The notes under the pieces are model-generated. The model ran no database searches. It was given only the letters and a program-made list of their open reading frames with translations, and was not told the DNA's origin. 41,166 bases of DNA, taken from positions 1 to 41,166 of IMG/VR virus record IMGVR_UViG_3300031673_000163; one strand, written 5' to 3'. Positions 24,225-34,700 of this stretch are shown in pieces; the first letter of the stretch is position 1; every line of letters starts with the position of its first letter. The position numbers were made by a program, and so were the translations under genes. The DNA is from a virus.

Positions 24225-24749
24225 ATGGATAGAAAAGAGTTACAACTATTATCAATGTATATAGTTAGTGAGTCAGATAAATCAAAATTATCAAAATTAC
24301 AATTACTAAATTTTGTAATGGAAGCCTCAGAACATCAATTAATGACTTTTATTTTAGATGACCAAATTATAAAAACTGACGAGATAAGTGAGCAAATAAT
24401 AGAAGCAAGATTCAAAGTTATGGAAGCTGGAGGTAGAGTTGCTAAATTGAGGAAATCATATTCAAGTTTAACAGGTGTAGGATTTCCAGTTATGTGGTCT
24501 CTATATAGAAAAATAAGATCTATATACGATGTGTGTACCAAACGATGCGGCAAATTTGAAGTTAATACTTCAAGACGACAACATTGTATGCTTAAATGTA
24601 AAGTTGAAAAACATAAAGCTCAACTTGTTGCTGCTAAAAAAGCAAAAAATGATAAAGAAACTCAAAAGGCTAAAACAAACCTTATGAAAGCTAATGCTGC
24701 TCTTCAAAAATCAATAGCTTCATTTAAATCTCGTGGAGCGGAAGAATAA
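24225..24749 (+). CDS. Cys-rich helical family protein, second member (174 aa)
   Basis: Starts 13 bases after the previous frame with AAGGAG. Residues about 22-50 (LSKLQLLNFVMEASEHQL, then FILDDQII) match the family motif shared with 23643 and 34998. A moderately hydrophobic stretch follows, then Cys in the arrangement CTKRC and CMLKC, and a Lys/Ala-rich C-terminal helix (about 125-165). It is intact in one frame, unlike its neighbour. Adjacent tandem placement suggests duplication. A tail-assembly or membrane-associated role is possible, but nothing decides. Confidence 0.6.
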   Translation: MDRKELQLLSMYIVSESDKSKLSKLQLLNFVMEASEHQLMTFILDDQIIKTDEISEQIIEARFKVMEAGGRVAKLRKSYSSLTGVGFPVMWSLYRKIRSIYDVCTKRCGKFEVNTSRRQHCMLKCKVEKHKAQLVAAKKAKNDKETQKAKTNLMKANAALQKSIASFKSRGAEE

Positions 24750-24799
24750 AATTTTTGTAAAAAGTAGATAGAAAACAAATTTGAAAGGAGATCAAACTA

Positions 24800-25591
24800 A
24801 TGCCATTTACAGGATTTAATGTAAAATATCCAGAATACGAGGTAATCACACCTCAAACAAAATTATCATTCAATGTTAGATCATTGAATGTACAAGAAGA
24901 AGAAAGATTAAAAGGAAGTCTGATGACTCCAACAAAGGTCACAGAACATTTAAATAAATGTATTTATGATTCTATTGTAGTTAAACCAGAAAGCATTCCT
25001 GATTATAATACATTTTTAAAAGTAGTTACATTAAAAGATCGTGATGCACTTCTATATGGACTTTACCATATTACTTACGAAGAAATAAGAAATTATGAAA
25101 TTAAATGCGGAATATGTGGAAAAAAATATCCGGTGACTGTTAAAGCATCAAGTACATTTAATTTTACTCCATACCCATTAGATAACATATTAACCAAAAA
25201 GAAAAAAGTTGAATTACCAGTTAGTACAGGAGTTTCAGCTTTTATAAAACAACCATCTCTACATGACGAAATGACCGCTATAAGAGAATTATCATCAAGA
25301 CCTGGAAGTTCAATTGATATAATTATAGAAACATTAATTATAGATAAATTTGAAGAAGATGTAGAAGCTAAAGCAGAATCTAAAATTTATAATGATCGAG
25401 TTGACATAATTGATGCTTATCTAACTCTTCCTGCAAAAGATAAAAGAGAAATACATAAACACTATTTAGAAGAGTTTGGAAAATATGGTATTGAACTTAA
25501 AATGAAAACATATTGTCCAGAGTGTTCACAAGAAGAAGAAATTGATATAGACTTGGTGGATAACTTTTTTCGAGCAGTGTATTCAGCATAA
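24800..25591 (+). CDS. T4 gp26-like baseplate hub / tail assembly protein with zinc ribbon
   Basis: A 263-residue protein. The N-terminal half (VRSLNVQEEERLKGS and later TLKDRDALLYGLYHITYEE) follows the pattern of T4-type gp26 baseplate hub proteins and related tail assembly chaperones. CGICG (about 103-107) and CPECS (about 244-248) form a four-Cys zinc site. It is followed by gp25-like and gp6-like baseplate genes, which supports the assignment. Near its end, DNFF is encoded by AAC-TTT-TTT, then CGA. In the +1 frame a further 67 codons are open, suggesting a longer frameshifted product. Confidence 0.65.
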   Translation: MPFTGFNVKYPEYEVITPQTKLSFNVRSLNVQEEERLKGSLMTPTKVTEHLNKCIYDSIVVKPESIPDYNTFLKVVTLKDRDALLYGLYHITYEEIRNYEIKCGICGKKYPVTVKASSTFNFTPYPLDNILTKKKKVELPVSTGVSAFIKQPSLHDEMTAIRELSSRPGSSIDIIIETLIIDKFEEDVEAKAESKIYNDRVDIIDAYLTLPAKDKREIHKHYLEEFGKYGIELKMKTYCPECSQEEEIDIDLVDNFFRAVYSA

Positions 25592-25775
25592 CGGCATATC
25601 TGAGTATAAACGTAATTTAGCCGAAAACATATATTCTTGCATGGAGTTGAGTAAACAATCATATGGAGAAACTATGTTTATGCCAGTTAAAAAATTTTAT
25701 GATTACTTAAAATGGAAGTCTGAGTTAGAAGAATCAAAACAAAAACAAATGCAAGAAGAAGCTGCGAGGAAGTAA
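25572..25775 (+). CDS. +1-frame extension of the gp26-like protein
   Basis: Sixty-seven codons in the +1 frame, open from 25551 and ending at a stop two bases before the gp25 ATG. The peptide (EQCIQHNGISEYKRNL, later MELSKQSYGE, MPVKKFYDYLKWKSEL) reads as a compact helical domain, and FF-x-x-h continuing into this frame looks natural. The candidate shift site is UUU_CGA at 25568-25573: tRNA-Phe can move from UUU to UUC while a slow Arg codon waits. A separate start at ATG 25674 (GGAG, 6 bases) would give only 33 residues and lose the first half. The fused product would be 324 residues. Confidence 0.5.
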   Translation, partial: EQCIQHNGISEYKRNLAENIYSCMELSKQSYGETMFMPVKKFYDYLKWKSELEESKQKQMQEEAARK

Positions 25776-25776
25776 A

Positions 25777-26214
25777 ATGGCAAATATATTAGATAGATTT
25801 AATATAAGTGTAGTAGGTTCAGAAGGTAAAATATCTGACTACACTTCTACTATTGGTCCAAGCGGCGATTTCAGACGAGTTAGTGATTTAGAAGCAATTA
25901 TTCTCTCTTGGAATAACATCCTGTTAACAGCAACGAGGACATATACTCACGATCCTGAGTATGGAAGTGATTTATATAAATTCGTTTTTGACCCAGCTGA
26001 TAACTATACAGCATCTAAAATTAAAGATGAAGTAATGGTCAAACTCCAAAGATATGATAATAGAGCAAAAATTTTAAACGTTGATGTTAGGTTCTTAAAT
26101 AACAAAAAAGGATTTACTGTTTCAATAGACGTAAATTATAAAGGCGAAACTTCTCAATTAGGTGTTACCATTGACGAATCATTATATTTTAGATTTATGG
26201 AGGCTGCTGATTAA
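25777..26214 (+). CDS. Baseplate wedge protein, T4 gp25-like
   Basis: A 145-residue protein of the gene-25/lysozyme-like baseplate family. The typical middle is present: TYTHDPEYGSDLYKFVFDP followed by a helix (IKDEVMVKLQRYDNR) and two closing strands ending in hydrophobic residues. Gp25 initiates sheath polymerisation on the baseplate and sits beside gp6-type proteins, and a gp6-like gene follows two genes on. Start-on-stop coupling (TAATG at 26214) joins it to the next gene. Confidence 0.85.
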   Translation: MANILDRFNISVVGSEGKISDYTSTIGPSGDFRRVSDLEAIILSWNNILLTATRTYTHDPEYGSDLYKFVFDPADNYTASKIKDEVMVKLQRYDNRAKILNVDVRFLNNKKGFTVSIDVNYKGETSQLGVTIDESLYFRFMEAAD

Positions 26215-26876
26215 TGCAAAAATGGGTAAGAACTCCAAGCTGGGAAGCATTATATGGATATATTCATGAATATCAAAGATTAGTTTATGAATATTACAGT
26301 AAACATGCTATTGGATTTCTAACAACATATTATCATATAAATAAAGATGAAACAATATGGGAAGATGAAAATGTATTTGGTGGATCATATGAACAAGTTG
26401 GAGAACTAACTGGAATTAAAAGAGATAAAATACTACTATTACCAATCTATTTTCCAGATGAAATAACAACTTCATTTGACGGTCAAGATATTGGTCAAGT
26501 TAAAGAAAATATAACAAATATAATCTTTCCTAGTTCCTACGGAATTACACCTCTACCTCATGATATCATAAAATTAGAACAAACATTCTTAAGATCGACA
26601 AATGATATATATCCAATTTTTCAAGTCACTGGAGTAGAAATACATCCAAACACTGACAAACGTTATTGGAAGTTAAAACTAGAAATAATGCAAAGCCGCA
26701 CAACAACCGAAATAGATCAACAAGTTATTAATACTCACGTATTCTTTGATTATGACAAAAAAATTCATACTTTATCTGATACTGAATTCTTAACAAAACT
26801 TTTATCAAAAAATAGTTCATTAAAAAATACATTAAAAGATTTGTTTGATGAGAATTCAGGATTCTATCTAATGTAA
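26214..26876 (+). CDS. Virion structural protein between gp25- and gp6-like genes
   Basis: A 220-residue protein of mixed alpha/beta composition, starting MQKWVRTPSWEALYGYIHEY. A middle part contains ENVFGGSYEQVGELTGIK and DKILLLPIYFP. It is coupled to the gp25-like gene by a one-base overlap and is followed 13 bases on by the gp6-like gene. That position suggests a baseplate wedge or neck component. No clear match recognised; the structural role is inferred from context. Confidence 0.55.
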   Translation: MQKWVRTPSWEALYGYIHEYQRLVYEYYSKHAIGFLTTYYHINKDETIWEDENVFGGSYEQVGELTGIKRDKILLLPIYFPDEITTSFDGQDIGQVKENITNIIFPSSYGITPLPHDIIKLEQTFLRSTNDIYPIFQVTGVEIHPNTDKRYWKLKLEIMQSRTTTEIDQQVINTHVFFDYDKKIHTLSDTEFLTKLLSKNSSLKNTLKDLFDENSGFYLM

Positions 26877-26889
26877 GGGAAAATAAAAC

Positions 26890-29367
26890 ATGACAATATC
26901 CACTGAAATATACGCATCAAGAGATTCTATACGAGCTCAAATCACAGATTATATAAAAGAGTATCTTGAATTAGAAGGTGTGGATCTTACGAAATCATCT
27001 TTTCTTAGTTTCATTATTGATGTTGTTTCTACTTTAACAGGAAATTTGATGTTTTATCAAATGTCAACTTACCGCGAGTTCTTTCTTACTAAAGCCCAAC
27101 TTGCTGAATCAATCTTGAACCTTGGTGCATTTTTAGGATATAGCCCTTCAGATGCAGAATATTCTACAGCTAATGTTCTTGTTACAATACCTCTAACATT
27201 TACAGATGCTAGCGTAAGTTTTGATATTGCATCAGGTTTTAAATTTTACGCAGGTGACATTCAATTCACAACAGATTATACTACAACAATAGAAATAACA
27301 AGTAACTCAACAGTGGTAATTACATTAGTAAAAAATAATAAAAAATATACCCTTGCCTATACAAAAACATCTGATGACTTTTCATTCGTACTACCTGTGA
27401 ATCAATATCAACCAGATATTCAGGAATTTCAAGTAGATTCAGATTTAGACAGATATCAATTTGTAACAATTGATGTACCAATATCTGGAAAAATATCTAC
27501 TATAACAGTAGAGGTAAAAAATCCAGGAGATCCAGCATTTACAACATGGACAGAATATGATAGTTTATATTTAATGTCTGATTCTAATCAAGGATATGTT
27601 CGAAGAAGAACAGATTCTGGAGTTAGATTATATTTTGGAAATGGATTAATAGGAGTTCAGCCTGCTGCAGGTGGTACAGTTCGAATAACTTCTAATATTA
27701 CACAAGGAGCTGCTGGAAATGTAATAGCTGGTAGTATAAAAACAGGAGATAGACTTTATAATGAAACAGATGCTGGAGTAACACAAATAGTCAATTATAC
27801 AGTTTTGAACGCAACTTCTGCAAGTGGTGGAGAAGATGAAGAATCTCTAGAAGAAACTAGAAGAAATGCAATTGCTTCAATAACCACTCTTGGAAGATTA
27901 GTTACTGAAAACGACTATTCAAATGTAGATGTAGTAGTACCCACTTCACCATTATCTCAAAATTCAATTGCAGTATTAAAAAGATCAGACTTAAAAATAA
28001 ATGATATTCAACTATTTACATCATTGTTTTTTGGAACAGATCCTGATGATATTACTCAACAATTAATAGTTCCTACAAGAAACGCTTCTTTTATAACTGG
28101 TAGAACAGAAACAATTATTCCAAGGTTAACAACTGTTGTTGTTGATAACGTTAATTACTATACACTTTTCGATCTAGTAATAGACCTTATAAATTCTGCA
28201 GCAAATTATTATTATACTGTTGACGAAACAGAACAAACTCCAACTTTAATAACAAGCTATGTTTCAGACTATAATATATTTGCTGACAATTTGGTAGTAG
28301 AAAAAATAGGGAATGCAGGCAAATTTAATTTACATTATCATTCTACAGAATTAGATGTTGCCTTAGCAACATGTGAAATGGAAGTTAGTTCAACAGGTGT
28401 TACATATGATATGACTAACGACTCAACAGCATCAGAATTTTCCTATTCTGTAAGTCCATATACTTTTATTCCAGAAGGTCAAGAAACTTACTATTTTACA
28501 ATAAAAGATCCATCCTTAAATAATGTGTCTAGATATCAAAATTCGATAGTTTTTAGGCAAAATTTAGATGATTTTATGTTATCAAGTATTGTAGATGATT
28601 CAACTTCTTATATAACAATTTATGATATACCAGTAATTAAACAATCATATTACGATGGTATAGAAACAAGAGAATTTGAAAGTCAAATATTACAATCATT
28701 ATTAACTACTCTTGATTTTACATCACATAGAATGTTAACAGATTTTACAAATTTAAAATTTTCAAACACAACTGGCGTGCTTAAAAACATGCAGCATAAT
28801 ATAATAACAAAACCAACAGTTATAGATGTTGTATCTAGTCTTCCAGCAAATCCTTCTATAGATGATAAATATGCATTATCAGACGCTGCTACATCTTACG
28901 CTGGATATATAGCAACATGTACAGACGCCACAGCAATAACATGGCATTATTTAGTACCAGCATCAGACGATATTATTAATGTAACAAATAAAGGATATAA
29001 ATATATATATTCAATGAAAGGTTGGATACCAGTACCAAATTATACGATTCCATTAGAGATCGAAATAGAAGTTTTTAAAGAATCAGATACAACTCTAACA
29101 ATATCAGGAATTTCTCAAAGTATAAAAACTGCATTGATAAGTGCTTTTAGTAGTAGGTTTGGGTCTAATGTTTCAATATATAGATCTGAAATTATAGATG
29201 TTATACAAGGAGTAGATGGAGTAGATCATTGTAGACTAATAAGACCCGTAACAAGCATATTTTTCAATTATGATATTGATGATTTTACACAAACAGAATT
29301 GCTAGAATACGGTCCTGAATTTGTTTATTTTAGAGCTGCAAATATTACAGTTAGAGTCGTGGGATAA
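26890..29367 (+). CDS. Baseplate wedge protein, T4 gp6 / J-like
   Basis: An 825-residue protein with the layout of the gp6/gpJ baseplate family. A helical N-terminus contains FIIDVVSTLTGNLMFYQ and REFFLTKAQLAESILNLGAFLGY. A beta-rich middle contains VRLYFGNGLIG and GAAGNVIAGSI, then the conserved SGGEDEESLEETRR helix start and GRLVTENDY. The C-terminus (about 720-825) has strands and the VDGVDHCRL type motif. Gp6 rings form the inner wedge that controls contraction. The call is strong, helped by its place after gp25. Confidence 0.88.
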   Translation: MTISTEIYASRDSIRAQITDYIKEYLELEGVDLTKSSFLSFIIDVVSTLTGNLMFYQMSTYREFFLTKAQLAESILNLGAFLGYSPSDAEYSTANVLVTIPLTFTDASVSFDIASGFKFYAGDIQFTTDYTTTIEITSNSTVVITLVKNNKKYTLAYTKTSDDFSFVLPVNQYQPDIQEFQVDSDLDRYQFVTIDVPISGKISTITVEVKNPGDPAFTTWTEYDSLYLMSDSNQGYVRRRTDSGVRLYFGNGLIGVQPAAGGTVRITSNITQGAAGNVIAGSIKTGDRLYNETDAGVTQIVNYTVLNATSASGGEDEESLEETRRNAIASITTLGRLVTENDYSNVDVVVPTSPLSQNSIAVLKRSDLKINDIQLFTSLFFGTDPDDITQQLIVPTRNASFITGRTETIIPRLTTVVVDNVNYYTLFDLVIDLINSAANYYYTVDETEQTPTLITSYVSDYNIFADNLVVEKIGNAGKFNLHYHSTELDVALATCEMEVSSTGVTYDMTNDSTASEFSYSVSPYTFIPEGQETYYFTIKDPSLNNVSRYQNSIVFRQNLDDFMLSSIVDDSTSYITIYDIPVIKQSYYDGIETREFESQILQSLLTTLDFTSHRMLTDFTNLKFSNTTGVLKNMQHNIITKPTVIDVVSSLPANPSIDDKYALSDAATSYAGYIATCTDATAITWHYLVPASDDIINVTNKGYKYIYSMKGWIPVPNYTIPLEIEIEVFKESDTTLTISGISQSIKTALISAFSSRFGSNVSIYRSEIIDVIQGVDGVDHCRLIRPVTSIFFNYDIDDFTQTELLEYGPEFVYFRAANITVRVVG

Positions 29368-29369
29368 CG

Positions 29370-30482
29370 ATGGAAATATTACTATCTAAAACAAAAATAA
29401 ATATAACAAAATTAAAATCAGAGATGATTAAAGCAGCTGGTTATAGTCTTTCTAGTTTATCAGAACCTTGTTATAAACCAAAAACAAAAAAACATTATTT
29501 TACTTTTTTAAATCTTACCGGTCTGAAAGAACAAGATATTAAAGAATTTACAAAAAGACAATGGAGCGGAAGAAAAGAATCAAAGTTTAAACTTCATAAT
29601 GATCCAAAATCAAATTTCTATATTTTTCTAATGTGGTATTTCTTGAATCAAAGAGATCAAATTGGGTTTAGAACAACAATGTTATTTTTTGTTATTCGAC
29701 ACTATCGAGCACTTCTAGATAAACATATTAAATTTTGTAATGAAGATATATTTAGATATGCTTTAGAACACATAACAAAAACACATTTATTCGCAAGAGA
29801 AAAAACAATTGGTAATGCTATGTATCATATATCAAATGAGATGATCAGGAGATATACAAGATCTATGACAGAAAAAGACATAGACCAAATATCAAAATTT
29901 ATACAGGAATGTAGACATAGAATTTCGCAAAGTGTTAAAAGTTTTGCTAATACATATTATGAAGCAGTAAAACAAGGTGGGAAAATAAAAACACAAAATG
30001 AACCTGTTGATGATGAAGAGAATTCTTTTCAATATGAAAATATGAAAAAAGATGAAAGAGCTGTAGAAGAAGTAACAAAGAAAATAACAGTATATCAAAT
30101 AGTAGATAAAATTGCTCAAGAAAACGCAAGAAGAATAACAAAAATCAATAGTTCAATTGCCACGATGATTGTTAATAAAGTAAATAACGTAAAACATACA
30201 GATACTATAAGATTGATTTTAAAATTATTTGTAAAGGATTTAAAAAACGTTAATCAGATATGTGGAGATGATTATTATACATATGTTAGATCTCTCATGT
30301 CAATAAAAAGAACGATATCCCAGGTGTATTTCAAACAACAAGTAAATATATTATTAATGAAAGTTTTAGCAGATATGAAATATCAAAATAAATATAACAA
30401 CTTCACATCCCAAACACAATTTCTCATCAACCTTTTTCTCGCCTATTATTTAACTATGATTTTTCGAAATTCTATTTGTTAA
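29370..30482 (+). CDS. Unknown protein (370 aa) at the end of the tail operon
   Basis: A 370-residue basic, mostly helical protein with no membrane segment and no recognised domain. A charged, probably disordered stretch (about 198-225) separates two helical halves. The start has only a weak GGGA nearby, two bases after the gp6 stop, so coupling is likely. Its stop overlaps the stop of the converging minus-strand gene by 4 bases. The position suggests a virion or assembly protein, but the Lys/Arg content would also fit a nucleic-acid-binding protein. Confidence 0.55.
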   Translation: MEILLSKTKINITKLKSEMIKAAGYSLSSLSEPCYKPKTKKHYFTFLNLTGLKEQDIKEFTKRQWSGRKESKFKLHNDPKSNFYIFLMWYFLNQRDQIGFRTTMLFFVIRHYRALLDKHIKFCNEDIFRYALEHITKTHLFAREKTIGNAMYHISNEMIRRYTRSMTEKDIDQISKFIQECRHRISQSVKSFANTYYEAVKQGGKIKTQNEPVDDEENSFQYENMKKDERAVEEVTKKITVYQIVDKIAQENARRITKINSSIATMIVNKVNNVKHTDTIRLILKLFVKDLKNVNQICGDDYYTYVRSLMSIKRTISQVYFKQQVNILLMKVLADMKYQNKYNNFTSQTQFLINLFLAYYLTMIFRNSIC

Positions 30483-31723
30483 GCTAAACCAATCAAATCA
30501 TTGGATGCTTTTAAAGATGCAGCTTTCGTTATCACATCAACATCTACTCTGGCTTCATCTCCTTCGATAAGTGTTGGAGATGATGATCTTGGTTGAATTA
30601 ATGCTAGTCTTGGAGGTGATAATGCATTTTCAAAAGTTCTATTTGGAGATATTAATTTTGGTGCAGTTGTACCACCACCTAATTTAGCAGCTGTGTTATA
30701 TACAGGTTCTACCTCTTTATCCTCTAATAAATTTTGTAAATAAGATCTAATGGTAGGTCTGTTTGTAATATTAGCATCTCCCTCTTCGATCAACATACTA
30801 GTGTATAAACTAACAAAGTCAAGTCTTACATCAACCATCCCAAGTCTCTGATTATATGCAATTGCTTGTTGATCTCCTCCTTTAATGACAGTAACATTTG
30901 TTATAACCCCAGGATTTAATTCCCAAATCCCAGGAACTTTAACCCTATGAAAAAATGGCCAATTATAAGTATAACCATCTTGTGATCTAGGAATAGCTAA
31001 TGTAAGAATGGCAGCAAGTGGACCCACAATATGTTTTAGAGTAGATTCATAATTTCCAGGTTTTGGATTATATAACCTAATAGTAACAGTATAAGAAGGA
31101 CTAAAACCACTATTTCTCCAAACCTGTGGAAAGTCGACTCTGTTTCCAGCTAACATTTTATTAACAACATTACCAGCAATAGATGCGCCAGCTCCGGCTG
31201 CTCCGCCTCCTTTAGAAAGTTGTTGTTGAATTTTTTCTGCACCTTCAACAAAACTGGTAAGACCCTTTCCAGCAACATCAAAAACTTTTCCGGCAGCTCC
31301 ACCCAGGTTGCTCATTCCTGAAATTATATTTCCATATTGTTTAAGAGCTTCAGTTCCTGTCCGCGCACCAGTCATCTGTGCAAGTTGTGACATCCCTTGG
31401 CTAGCAACATCAGTAAATTTTTGTAAGAAAGTCTCTCCATAGTCATTGGTAAACGTATCCGTCGGGAAGTTATCAGCAAGAAAAGCAATTCTAAGAGGAT
31501 GTTCAATTTTAAAACCTAAATTATTAAGAATTTTATCATATGTTTCAATATCATCTTGAACAGTAAAAAGTGTCAGTCCAGTTTTAAATGAAGGTTTCGA
31601 CGGTCTAATCTCCATAACCGGCATGGAATTCTTTATCATGTGTGTACTTACAAAATTTGATGGCGGTAAACCAAAAATTCCATAAGGAGGATCTAACTTT
31701 CTTACATATGCATCATTTGCCAT
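30479..31723 (-). CDS. Baseplate or tail-tube-associated protein
   Basis: A 414-residue protein. The C-terminal half has a sequence of elements seen in phage baseplate/tube-cap proteins: WRNSGFSPSYTVTIRLY, then HIVGPLAAILTLAIPRS, WPFFHRVKVPGIWELNPG and VDVRLDFVSLYTSML. The middle (about 105-190) is a Gly/Ala-rich helical insert containing GGGAAGAGASIAG. It lies 14 bases downstream of the tape measure gene, as tube-end or hub proteins usually do. Phage T4 gp48/gp54-like or hub gp27-like roles are the candidates. Confidence 0.6.
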   Translation of the reverse strand: MANDAYVRKLDPPYGIFGLPPSNFVSTHMIKNSMPVMEIRPSKPSFKTGLTLFTVQDDIETYDKILNNLGFKIEHPLRIAFLADNFPTDTFTNDYGETFLQKFTDVASQGMSQLAQMTGARTGTEALKQYGNIISGMSNLGGAAGKVFDVAGKGLTSFVEGAEKIQQQLSKGGGAAGAGASIAGNVVNKMLAGNRVDFPQVWRNSGFSPSYTVTIRLYNPKPGNYESTLKHIVGPLAAILTLAIPRSQDGYTYNWPFFHRVKVPGIWELNPGVITNVTVIKGGDQQAIAYNQRLGMVDVRLDFVSLYTSMLIEEGDANITNRPTIRSYLQNLLEDKEVEPVYNTAAKLGGGTTAPKLISPNRTFENALSPPRLALIQPRSSSPTLIEGDEARVDVDVITKAASLKASNDLIGLA

Positions 31724-31737
31724 TATTGATCAATCTC

Positions 31738-34700
31738 CTACGATAAGTTACATTTTAAAACTTGTGCTGCAAAATCATTTCCAGATGAAAAACTTCCTCC
31801 TCCAGACCCCATTGAATCTGCTATTGTAGATGCCATGTTTGAATTTGAATTTGCCATTAAATTAGAATTATAAACCATTGCGTTATTAATTTGTACTTGA
31901 CCCTTTTCAATCTGAGAAGCTATATCACCTGTCTTCTTTCCAAACTCACCAGCAGCATATTTACTTTCAGCCATTCGAGATGCAACATCTCTCTTTGCAA
32001 TTTCAGATCTATCAATAAATCTTTTTGTAATAGCTTCCGTAACTTCTGGCGGTAATGGAATAACTGCTTCGCTTGCATGTAAATTTGCTAATGTAGATCT
32101 TGTTGTTATTCCTCCTTTAGCCATACCCGCAGCTTTTTTAAGAGATTTCCACCATGAAGGTTTGTCTTCTTTTGGTTTAACAATAGGTTCTAATCCTTGA
32201 CCGTCCTCTTTCTCTTTCTCTTTACTCCACTTCATTATTCTACCAATAAGAGGTATATTCTGAAGTTTCTCCATAGTCCAATCTTTAGCCTTTGTAACCA
32301 ATTCAACCATTTTTCTTATAGGCCATGTTATAAGGTCAACAATATTATCTATTTTTACATTCAAATCTTTTATAATATTATCCCACTTCTCATGAATTTT
32401 TTGTTTGAACGTATCTTTCAGTTCTATTATTTTTGTAAAAGGCCATGAAAGAAATGAACTTATTTTTTCTTTTACAGAATTCAAATCTTTTAAAATATTA
32501 TCCCACTTCTCACTAATTTTTTGCTTGAACGTATCTTTTAGTTCTCCTATTTTTTTAAGTGGCCATATAAGAAAAGAAGATATTTTTTCTATGAAAGAGG
32601 GTCCTTCCTCTTTTTTAAGTTTTTCAAACAATTTTTCTTTTGCAAGCCAAGAGTCATCTCCAGCTTGAAACCATCTACCAATTATAGGTATACTGCTTAA
32701 TTTTAATTTTGTCCATTGTTTAAGTCTTGATAATAGTGAAGAAACTTTTCTAAACGGCCAAGTAACAAAATCAACTATGTTTCCAGGCAAATTCCATATA
32801 AATTTAATAGAAGCAGATACACCTCTGTAAATAGTTTTGGTTGATTCACCTAACCATGTTCCAAAAGCTGATAATTTTTTAACAATTTTCCAAGCAAGTT
32901 TATAAGGATATGTAATAATTGCTCCTATTTGTTTCACTTTATTAAACACCCAAGAACCTTCAATTCTTTCATATACCCATTCTTTTACTTTTGTCCATAA
33001 TGAATGCACAGCAGTAAAAGGTAATTTTATAAATCCCCAAGCAACTTTATACCAGCTATCTCCTTGTTCATGAACTTTGTCATAAACCCATTTACCTAAA
33101 CCACCTTTTTCACCAAAAGCTTTATCAATAACTTTATTAATTAATGTTCCTATTCCATATCCAGCTGCACCAGCTCCAACAGCAGCTAATGACCAACCAG
33201 CAATTGTAGCTCCTGTAGCACCAAGAAGTCCACCAGCTACTTTTCCAATACCTCCAAATGCTTTACCAAGAAGACCACTACCAAGACTAAAAATACCAGT
33301 AGCAATAGCAGGAAGCCACCTACCAATAAGCGAACTTACAGATGTTAACAAAGGTTGAATAAAAGCAAAACCCATCATAAGAAGTTTCCAAATAAATTGT
33401 CCACTACTTTTTAATGTTTTTCCTAGTTTTGTAACTCCTTTACCCATCCAACTTATAGATCTTCTTGTTTTCTTTAGCTCTATTATTTGATCTTTTTGAA
33501 GTGGGGCTAAAAGCTTAACCTTTTTTGATGTACTGCGTGTATTTTCTTCAATCAGTCTTATATCGTTTGCCATCTGATCTGGCCCTGGTAGCAAATTTGA
33601 TTTTTTTCCCATTGATAATTCTTTTTTCTTGCCAGGAGTGAGCATTTTAAATACTCTAGAAATTAATCTAGAAGTTCCACTTTCTTGTTTTTCATAACCA
33701 CTTTCTTGTAATACAAAATTATTTAATGCTCCTGTATTTCTAATTAATGTATCCATTCTTGGCATTAACCTTGTATGAATTGCAGCTAATATATTAGCAA
33801 TCTGACCCATTGCGTTATCTGTGGATGTAGCTTGTTTTATATCTTTTGTATACTTTCCTTTTGCAGCAAATAATAGTTTGAAAGGCCAACGAATCATTCT
33901 TCCAAACATTTTTGATGTTGACCATAAACCTTTAGTAAGTCCAATAAGTTTTCTAAATATTGGATGCTTCCACATTATTGATTCCCAAGCAAACTTAAAT
34001 CTCCCAGGTGTTTCAGATATAGCTGCTTGTAATTTTTCAGTAGCCATAAGCATTCTGAATTCCCAACTTTTACCGTATTTTCCTCCCCATATACCAGTAA
34101 CAAAATCTTTTATAACTCCCTTTCGATTCATCTTCTCTTTTTGGAAATAGTTTCCATACATCTTCATATTAGTAGATAAATCTTTTAATGTTGTAAGTGT
34201 TTGCTCCTGTACATCTCCTCCTTTACCTTTTTGTTGTTCACTAAATTTGGATAATACTTTATCTATAGGAACAATAACTTCTGCAGGATGAACTTCTGCA
34301 ACACCACCCTTTTCTACGTAACCACCAGTCTGCATTTTTGGTGGTGGTTCTTTAACTCCTTTAGAAAATAAATTTTGAACTTTTGATGCAGCGGCAGAAG
34401 AAATATTTTTTAATCCACCACCAACAGATGATATTGCAGAACTAAATGTTTGTTTAATTTTTGCGGCAGCTGATTTAAACACATCAGTTTGCATAAACTT
34501 AGCAGCAAAATAACCAAAAATTGGAGTAGCCTTTGCAAGACTCATAGCCATTAAATTTTCTCTATTAATACTTATATCTTCAGATATAGCTTTTCCATAT
34601 TGACCAACAACATTCTTAGCAGAAGTGGCTGTATCTATCGTTATTCTTTTCATTCCAGTTGCTAACGATCCAACAGCTCCGCTTATATGTAACAGAATCT

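Noticed and set aside
25641-25775. Separate small gene starting at ATG 25641 or 25674 instead of a +1 frameshift
   Set aside because: The ATG at 25641 has no RBS. The one at 25674 does, but would leave more than half of the protein-like frame unused. Kept only as the alternative to recoding.
33821-34150. Long plus-strand open frame opposite the tape measure gene
   Set aside because: No RBS, composition of an antisense shadow, and it lies wholly inside a strongly supported gene.
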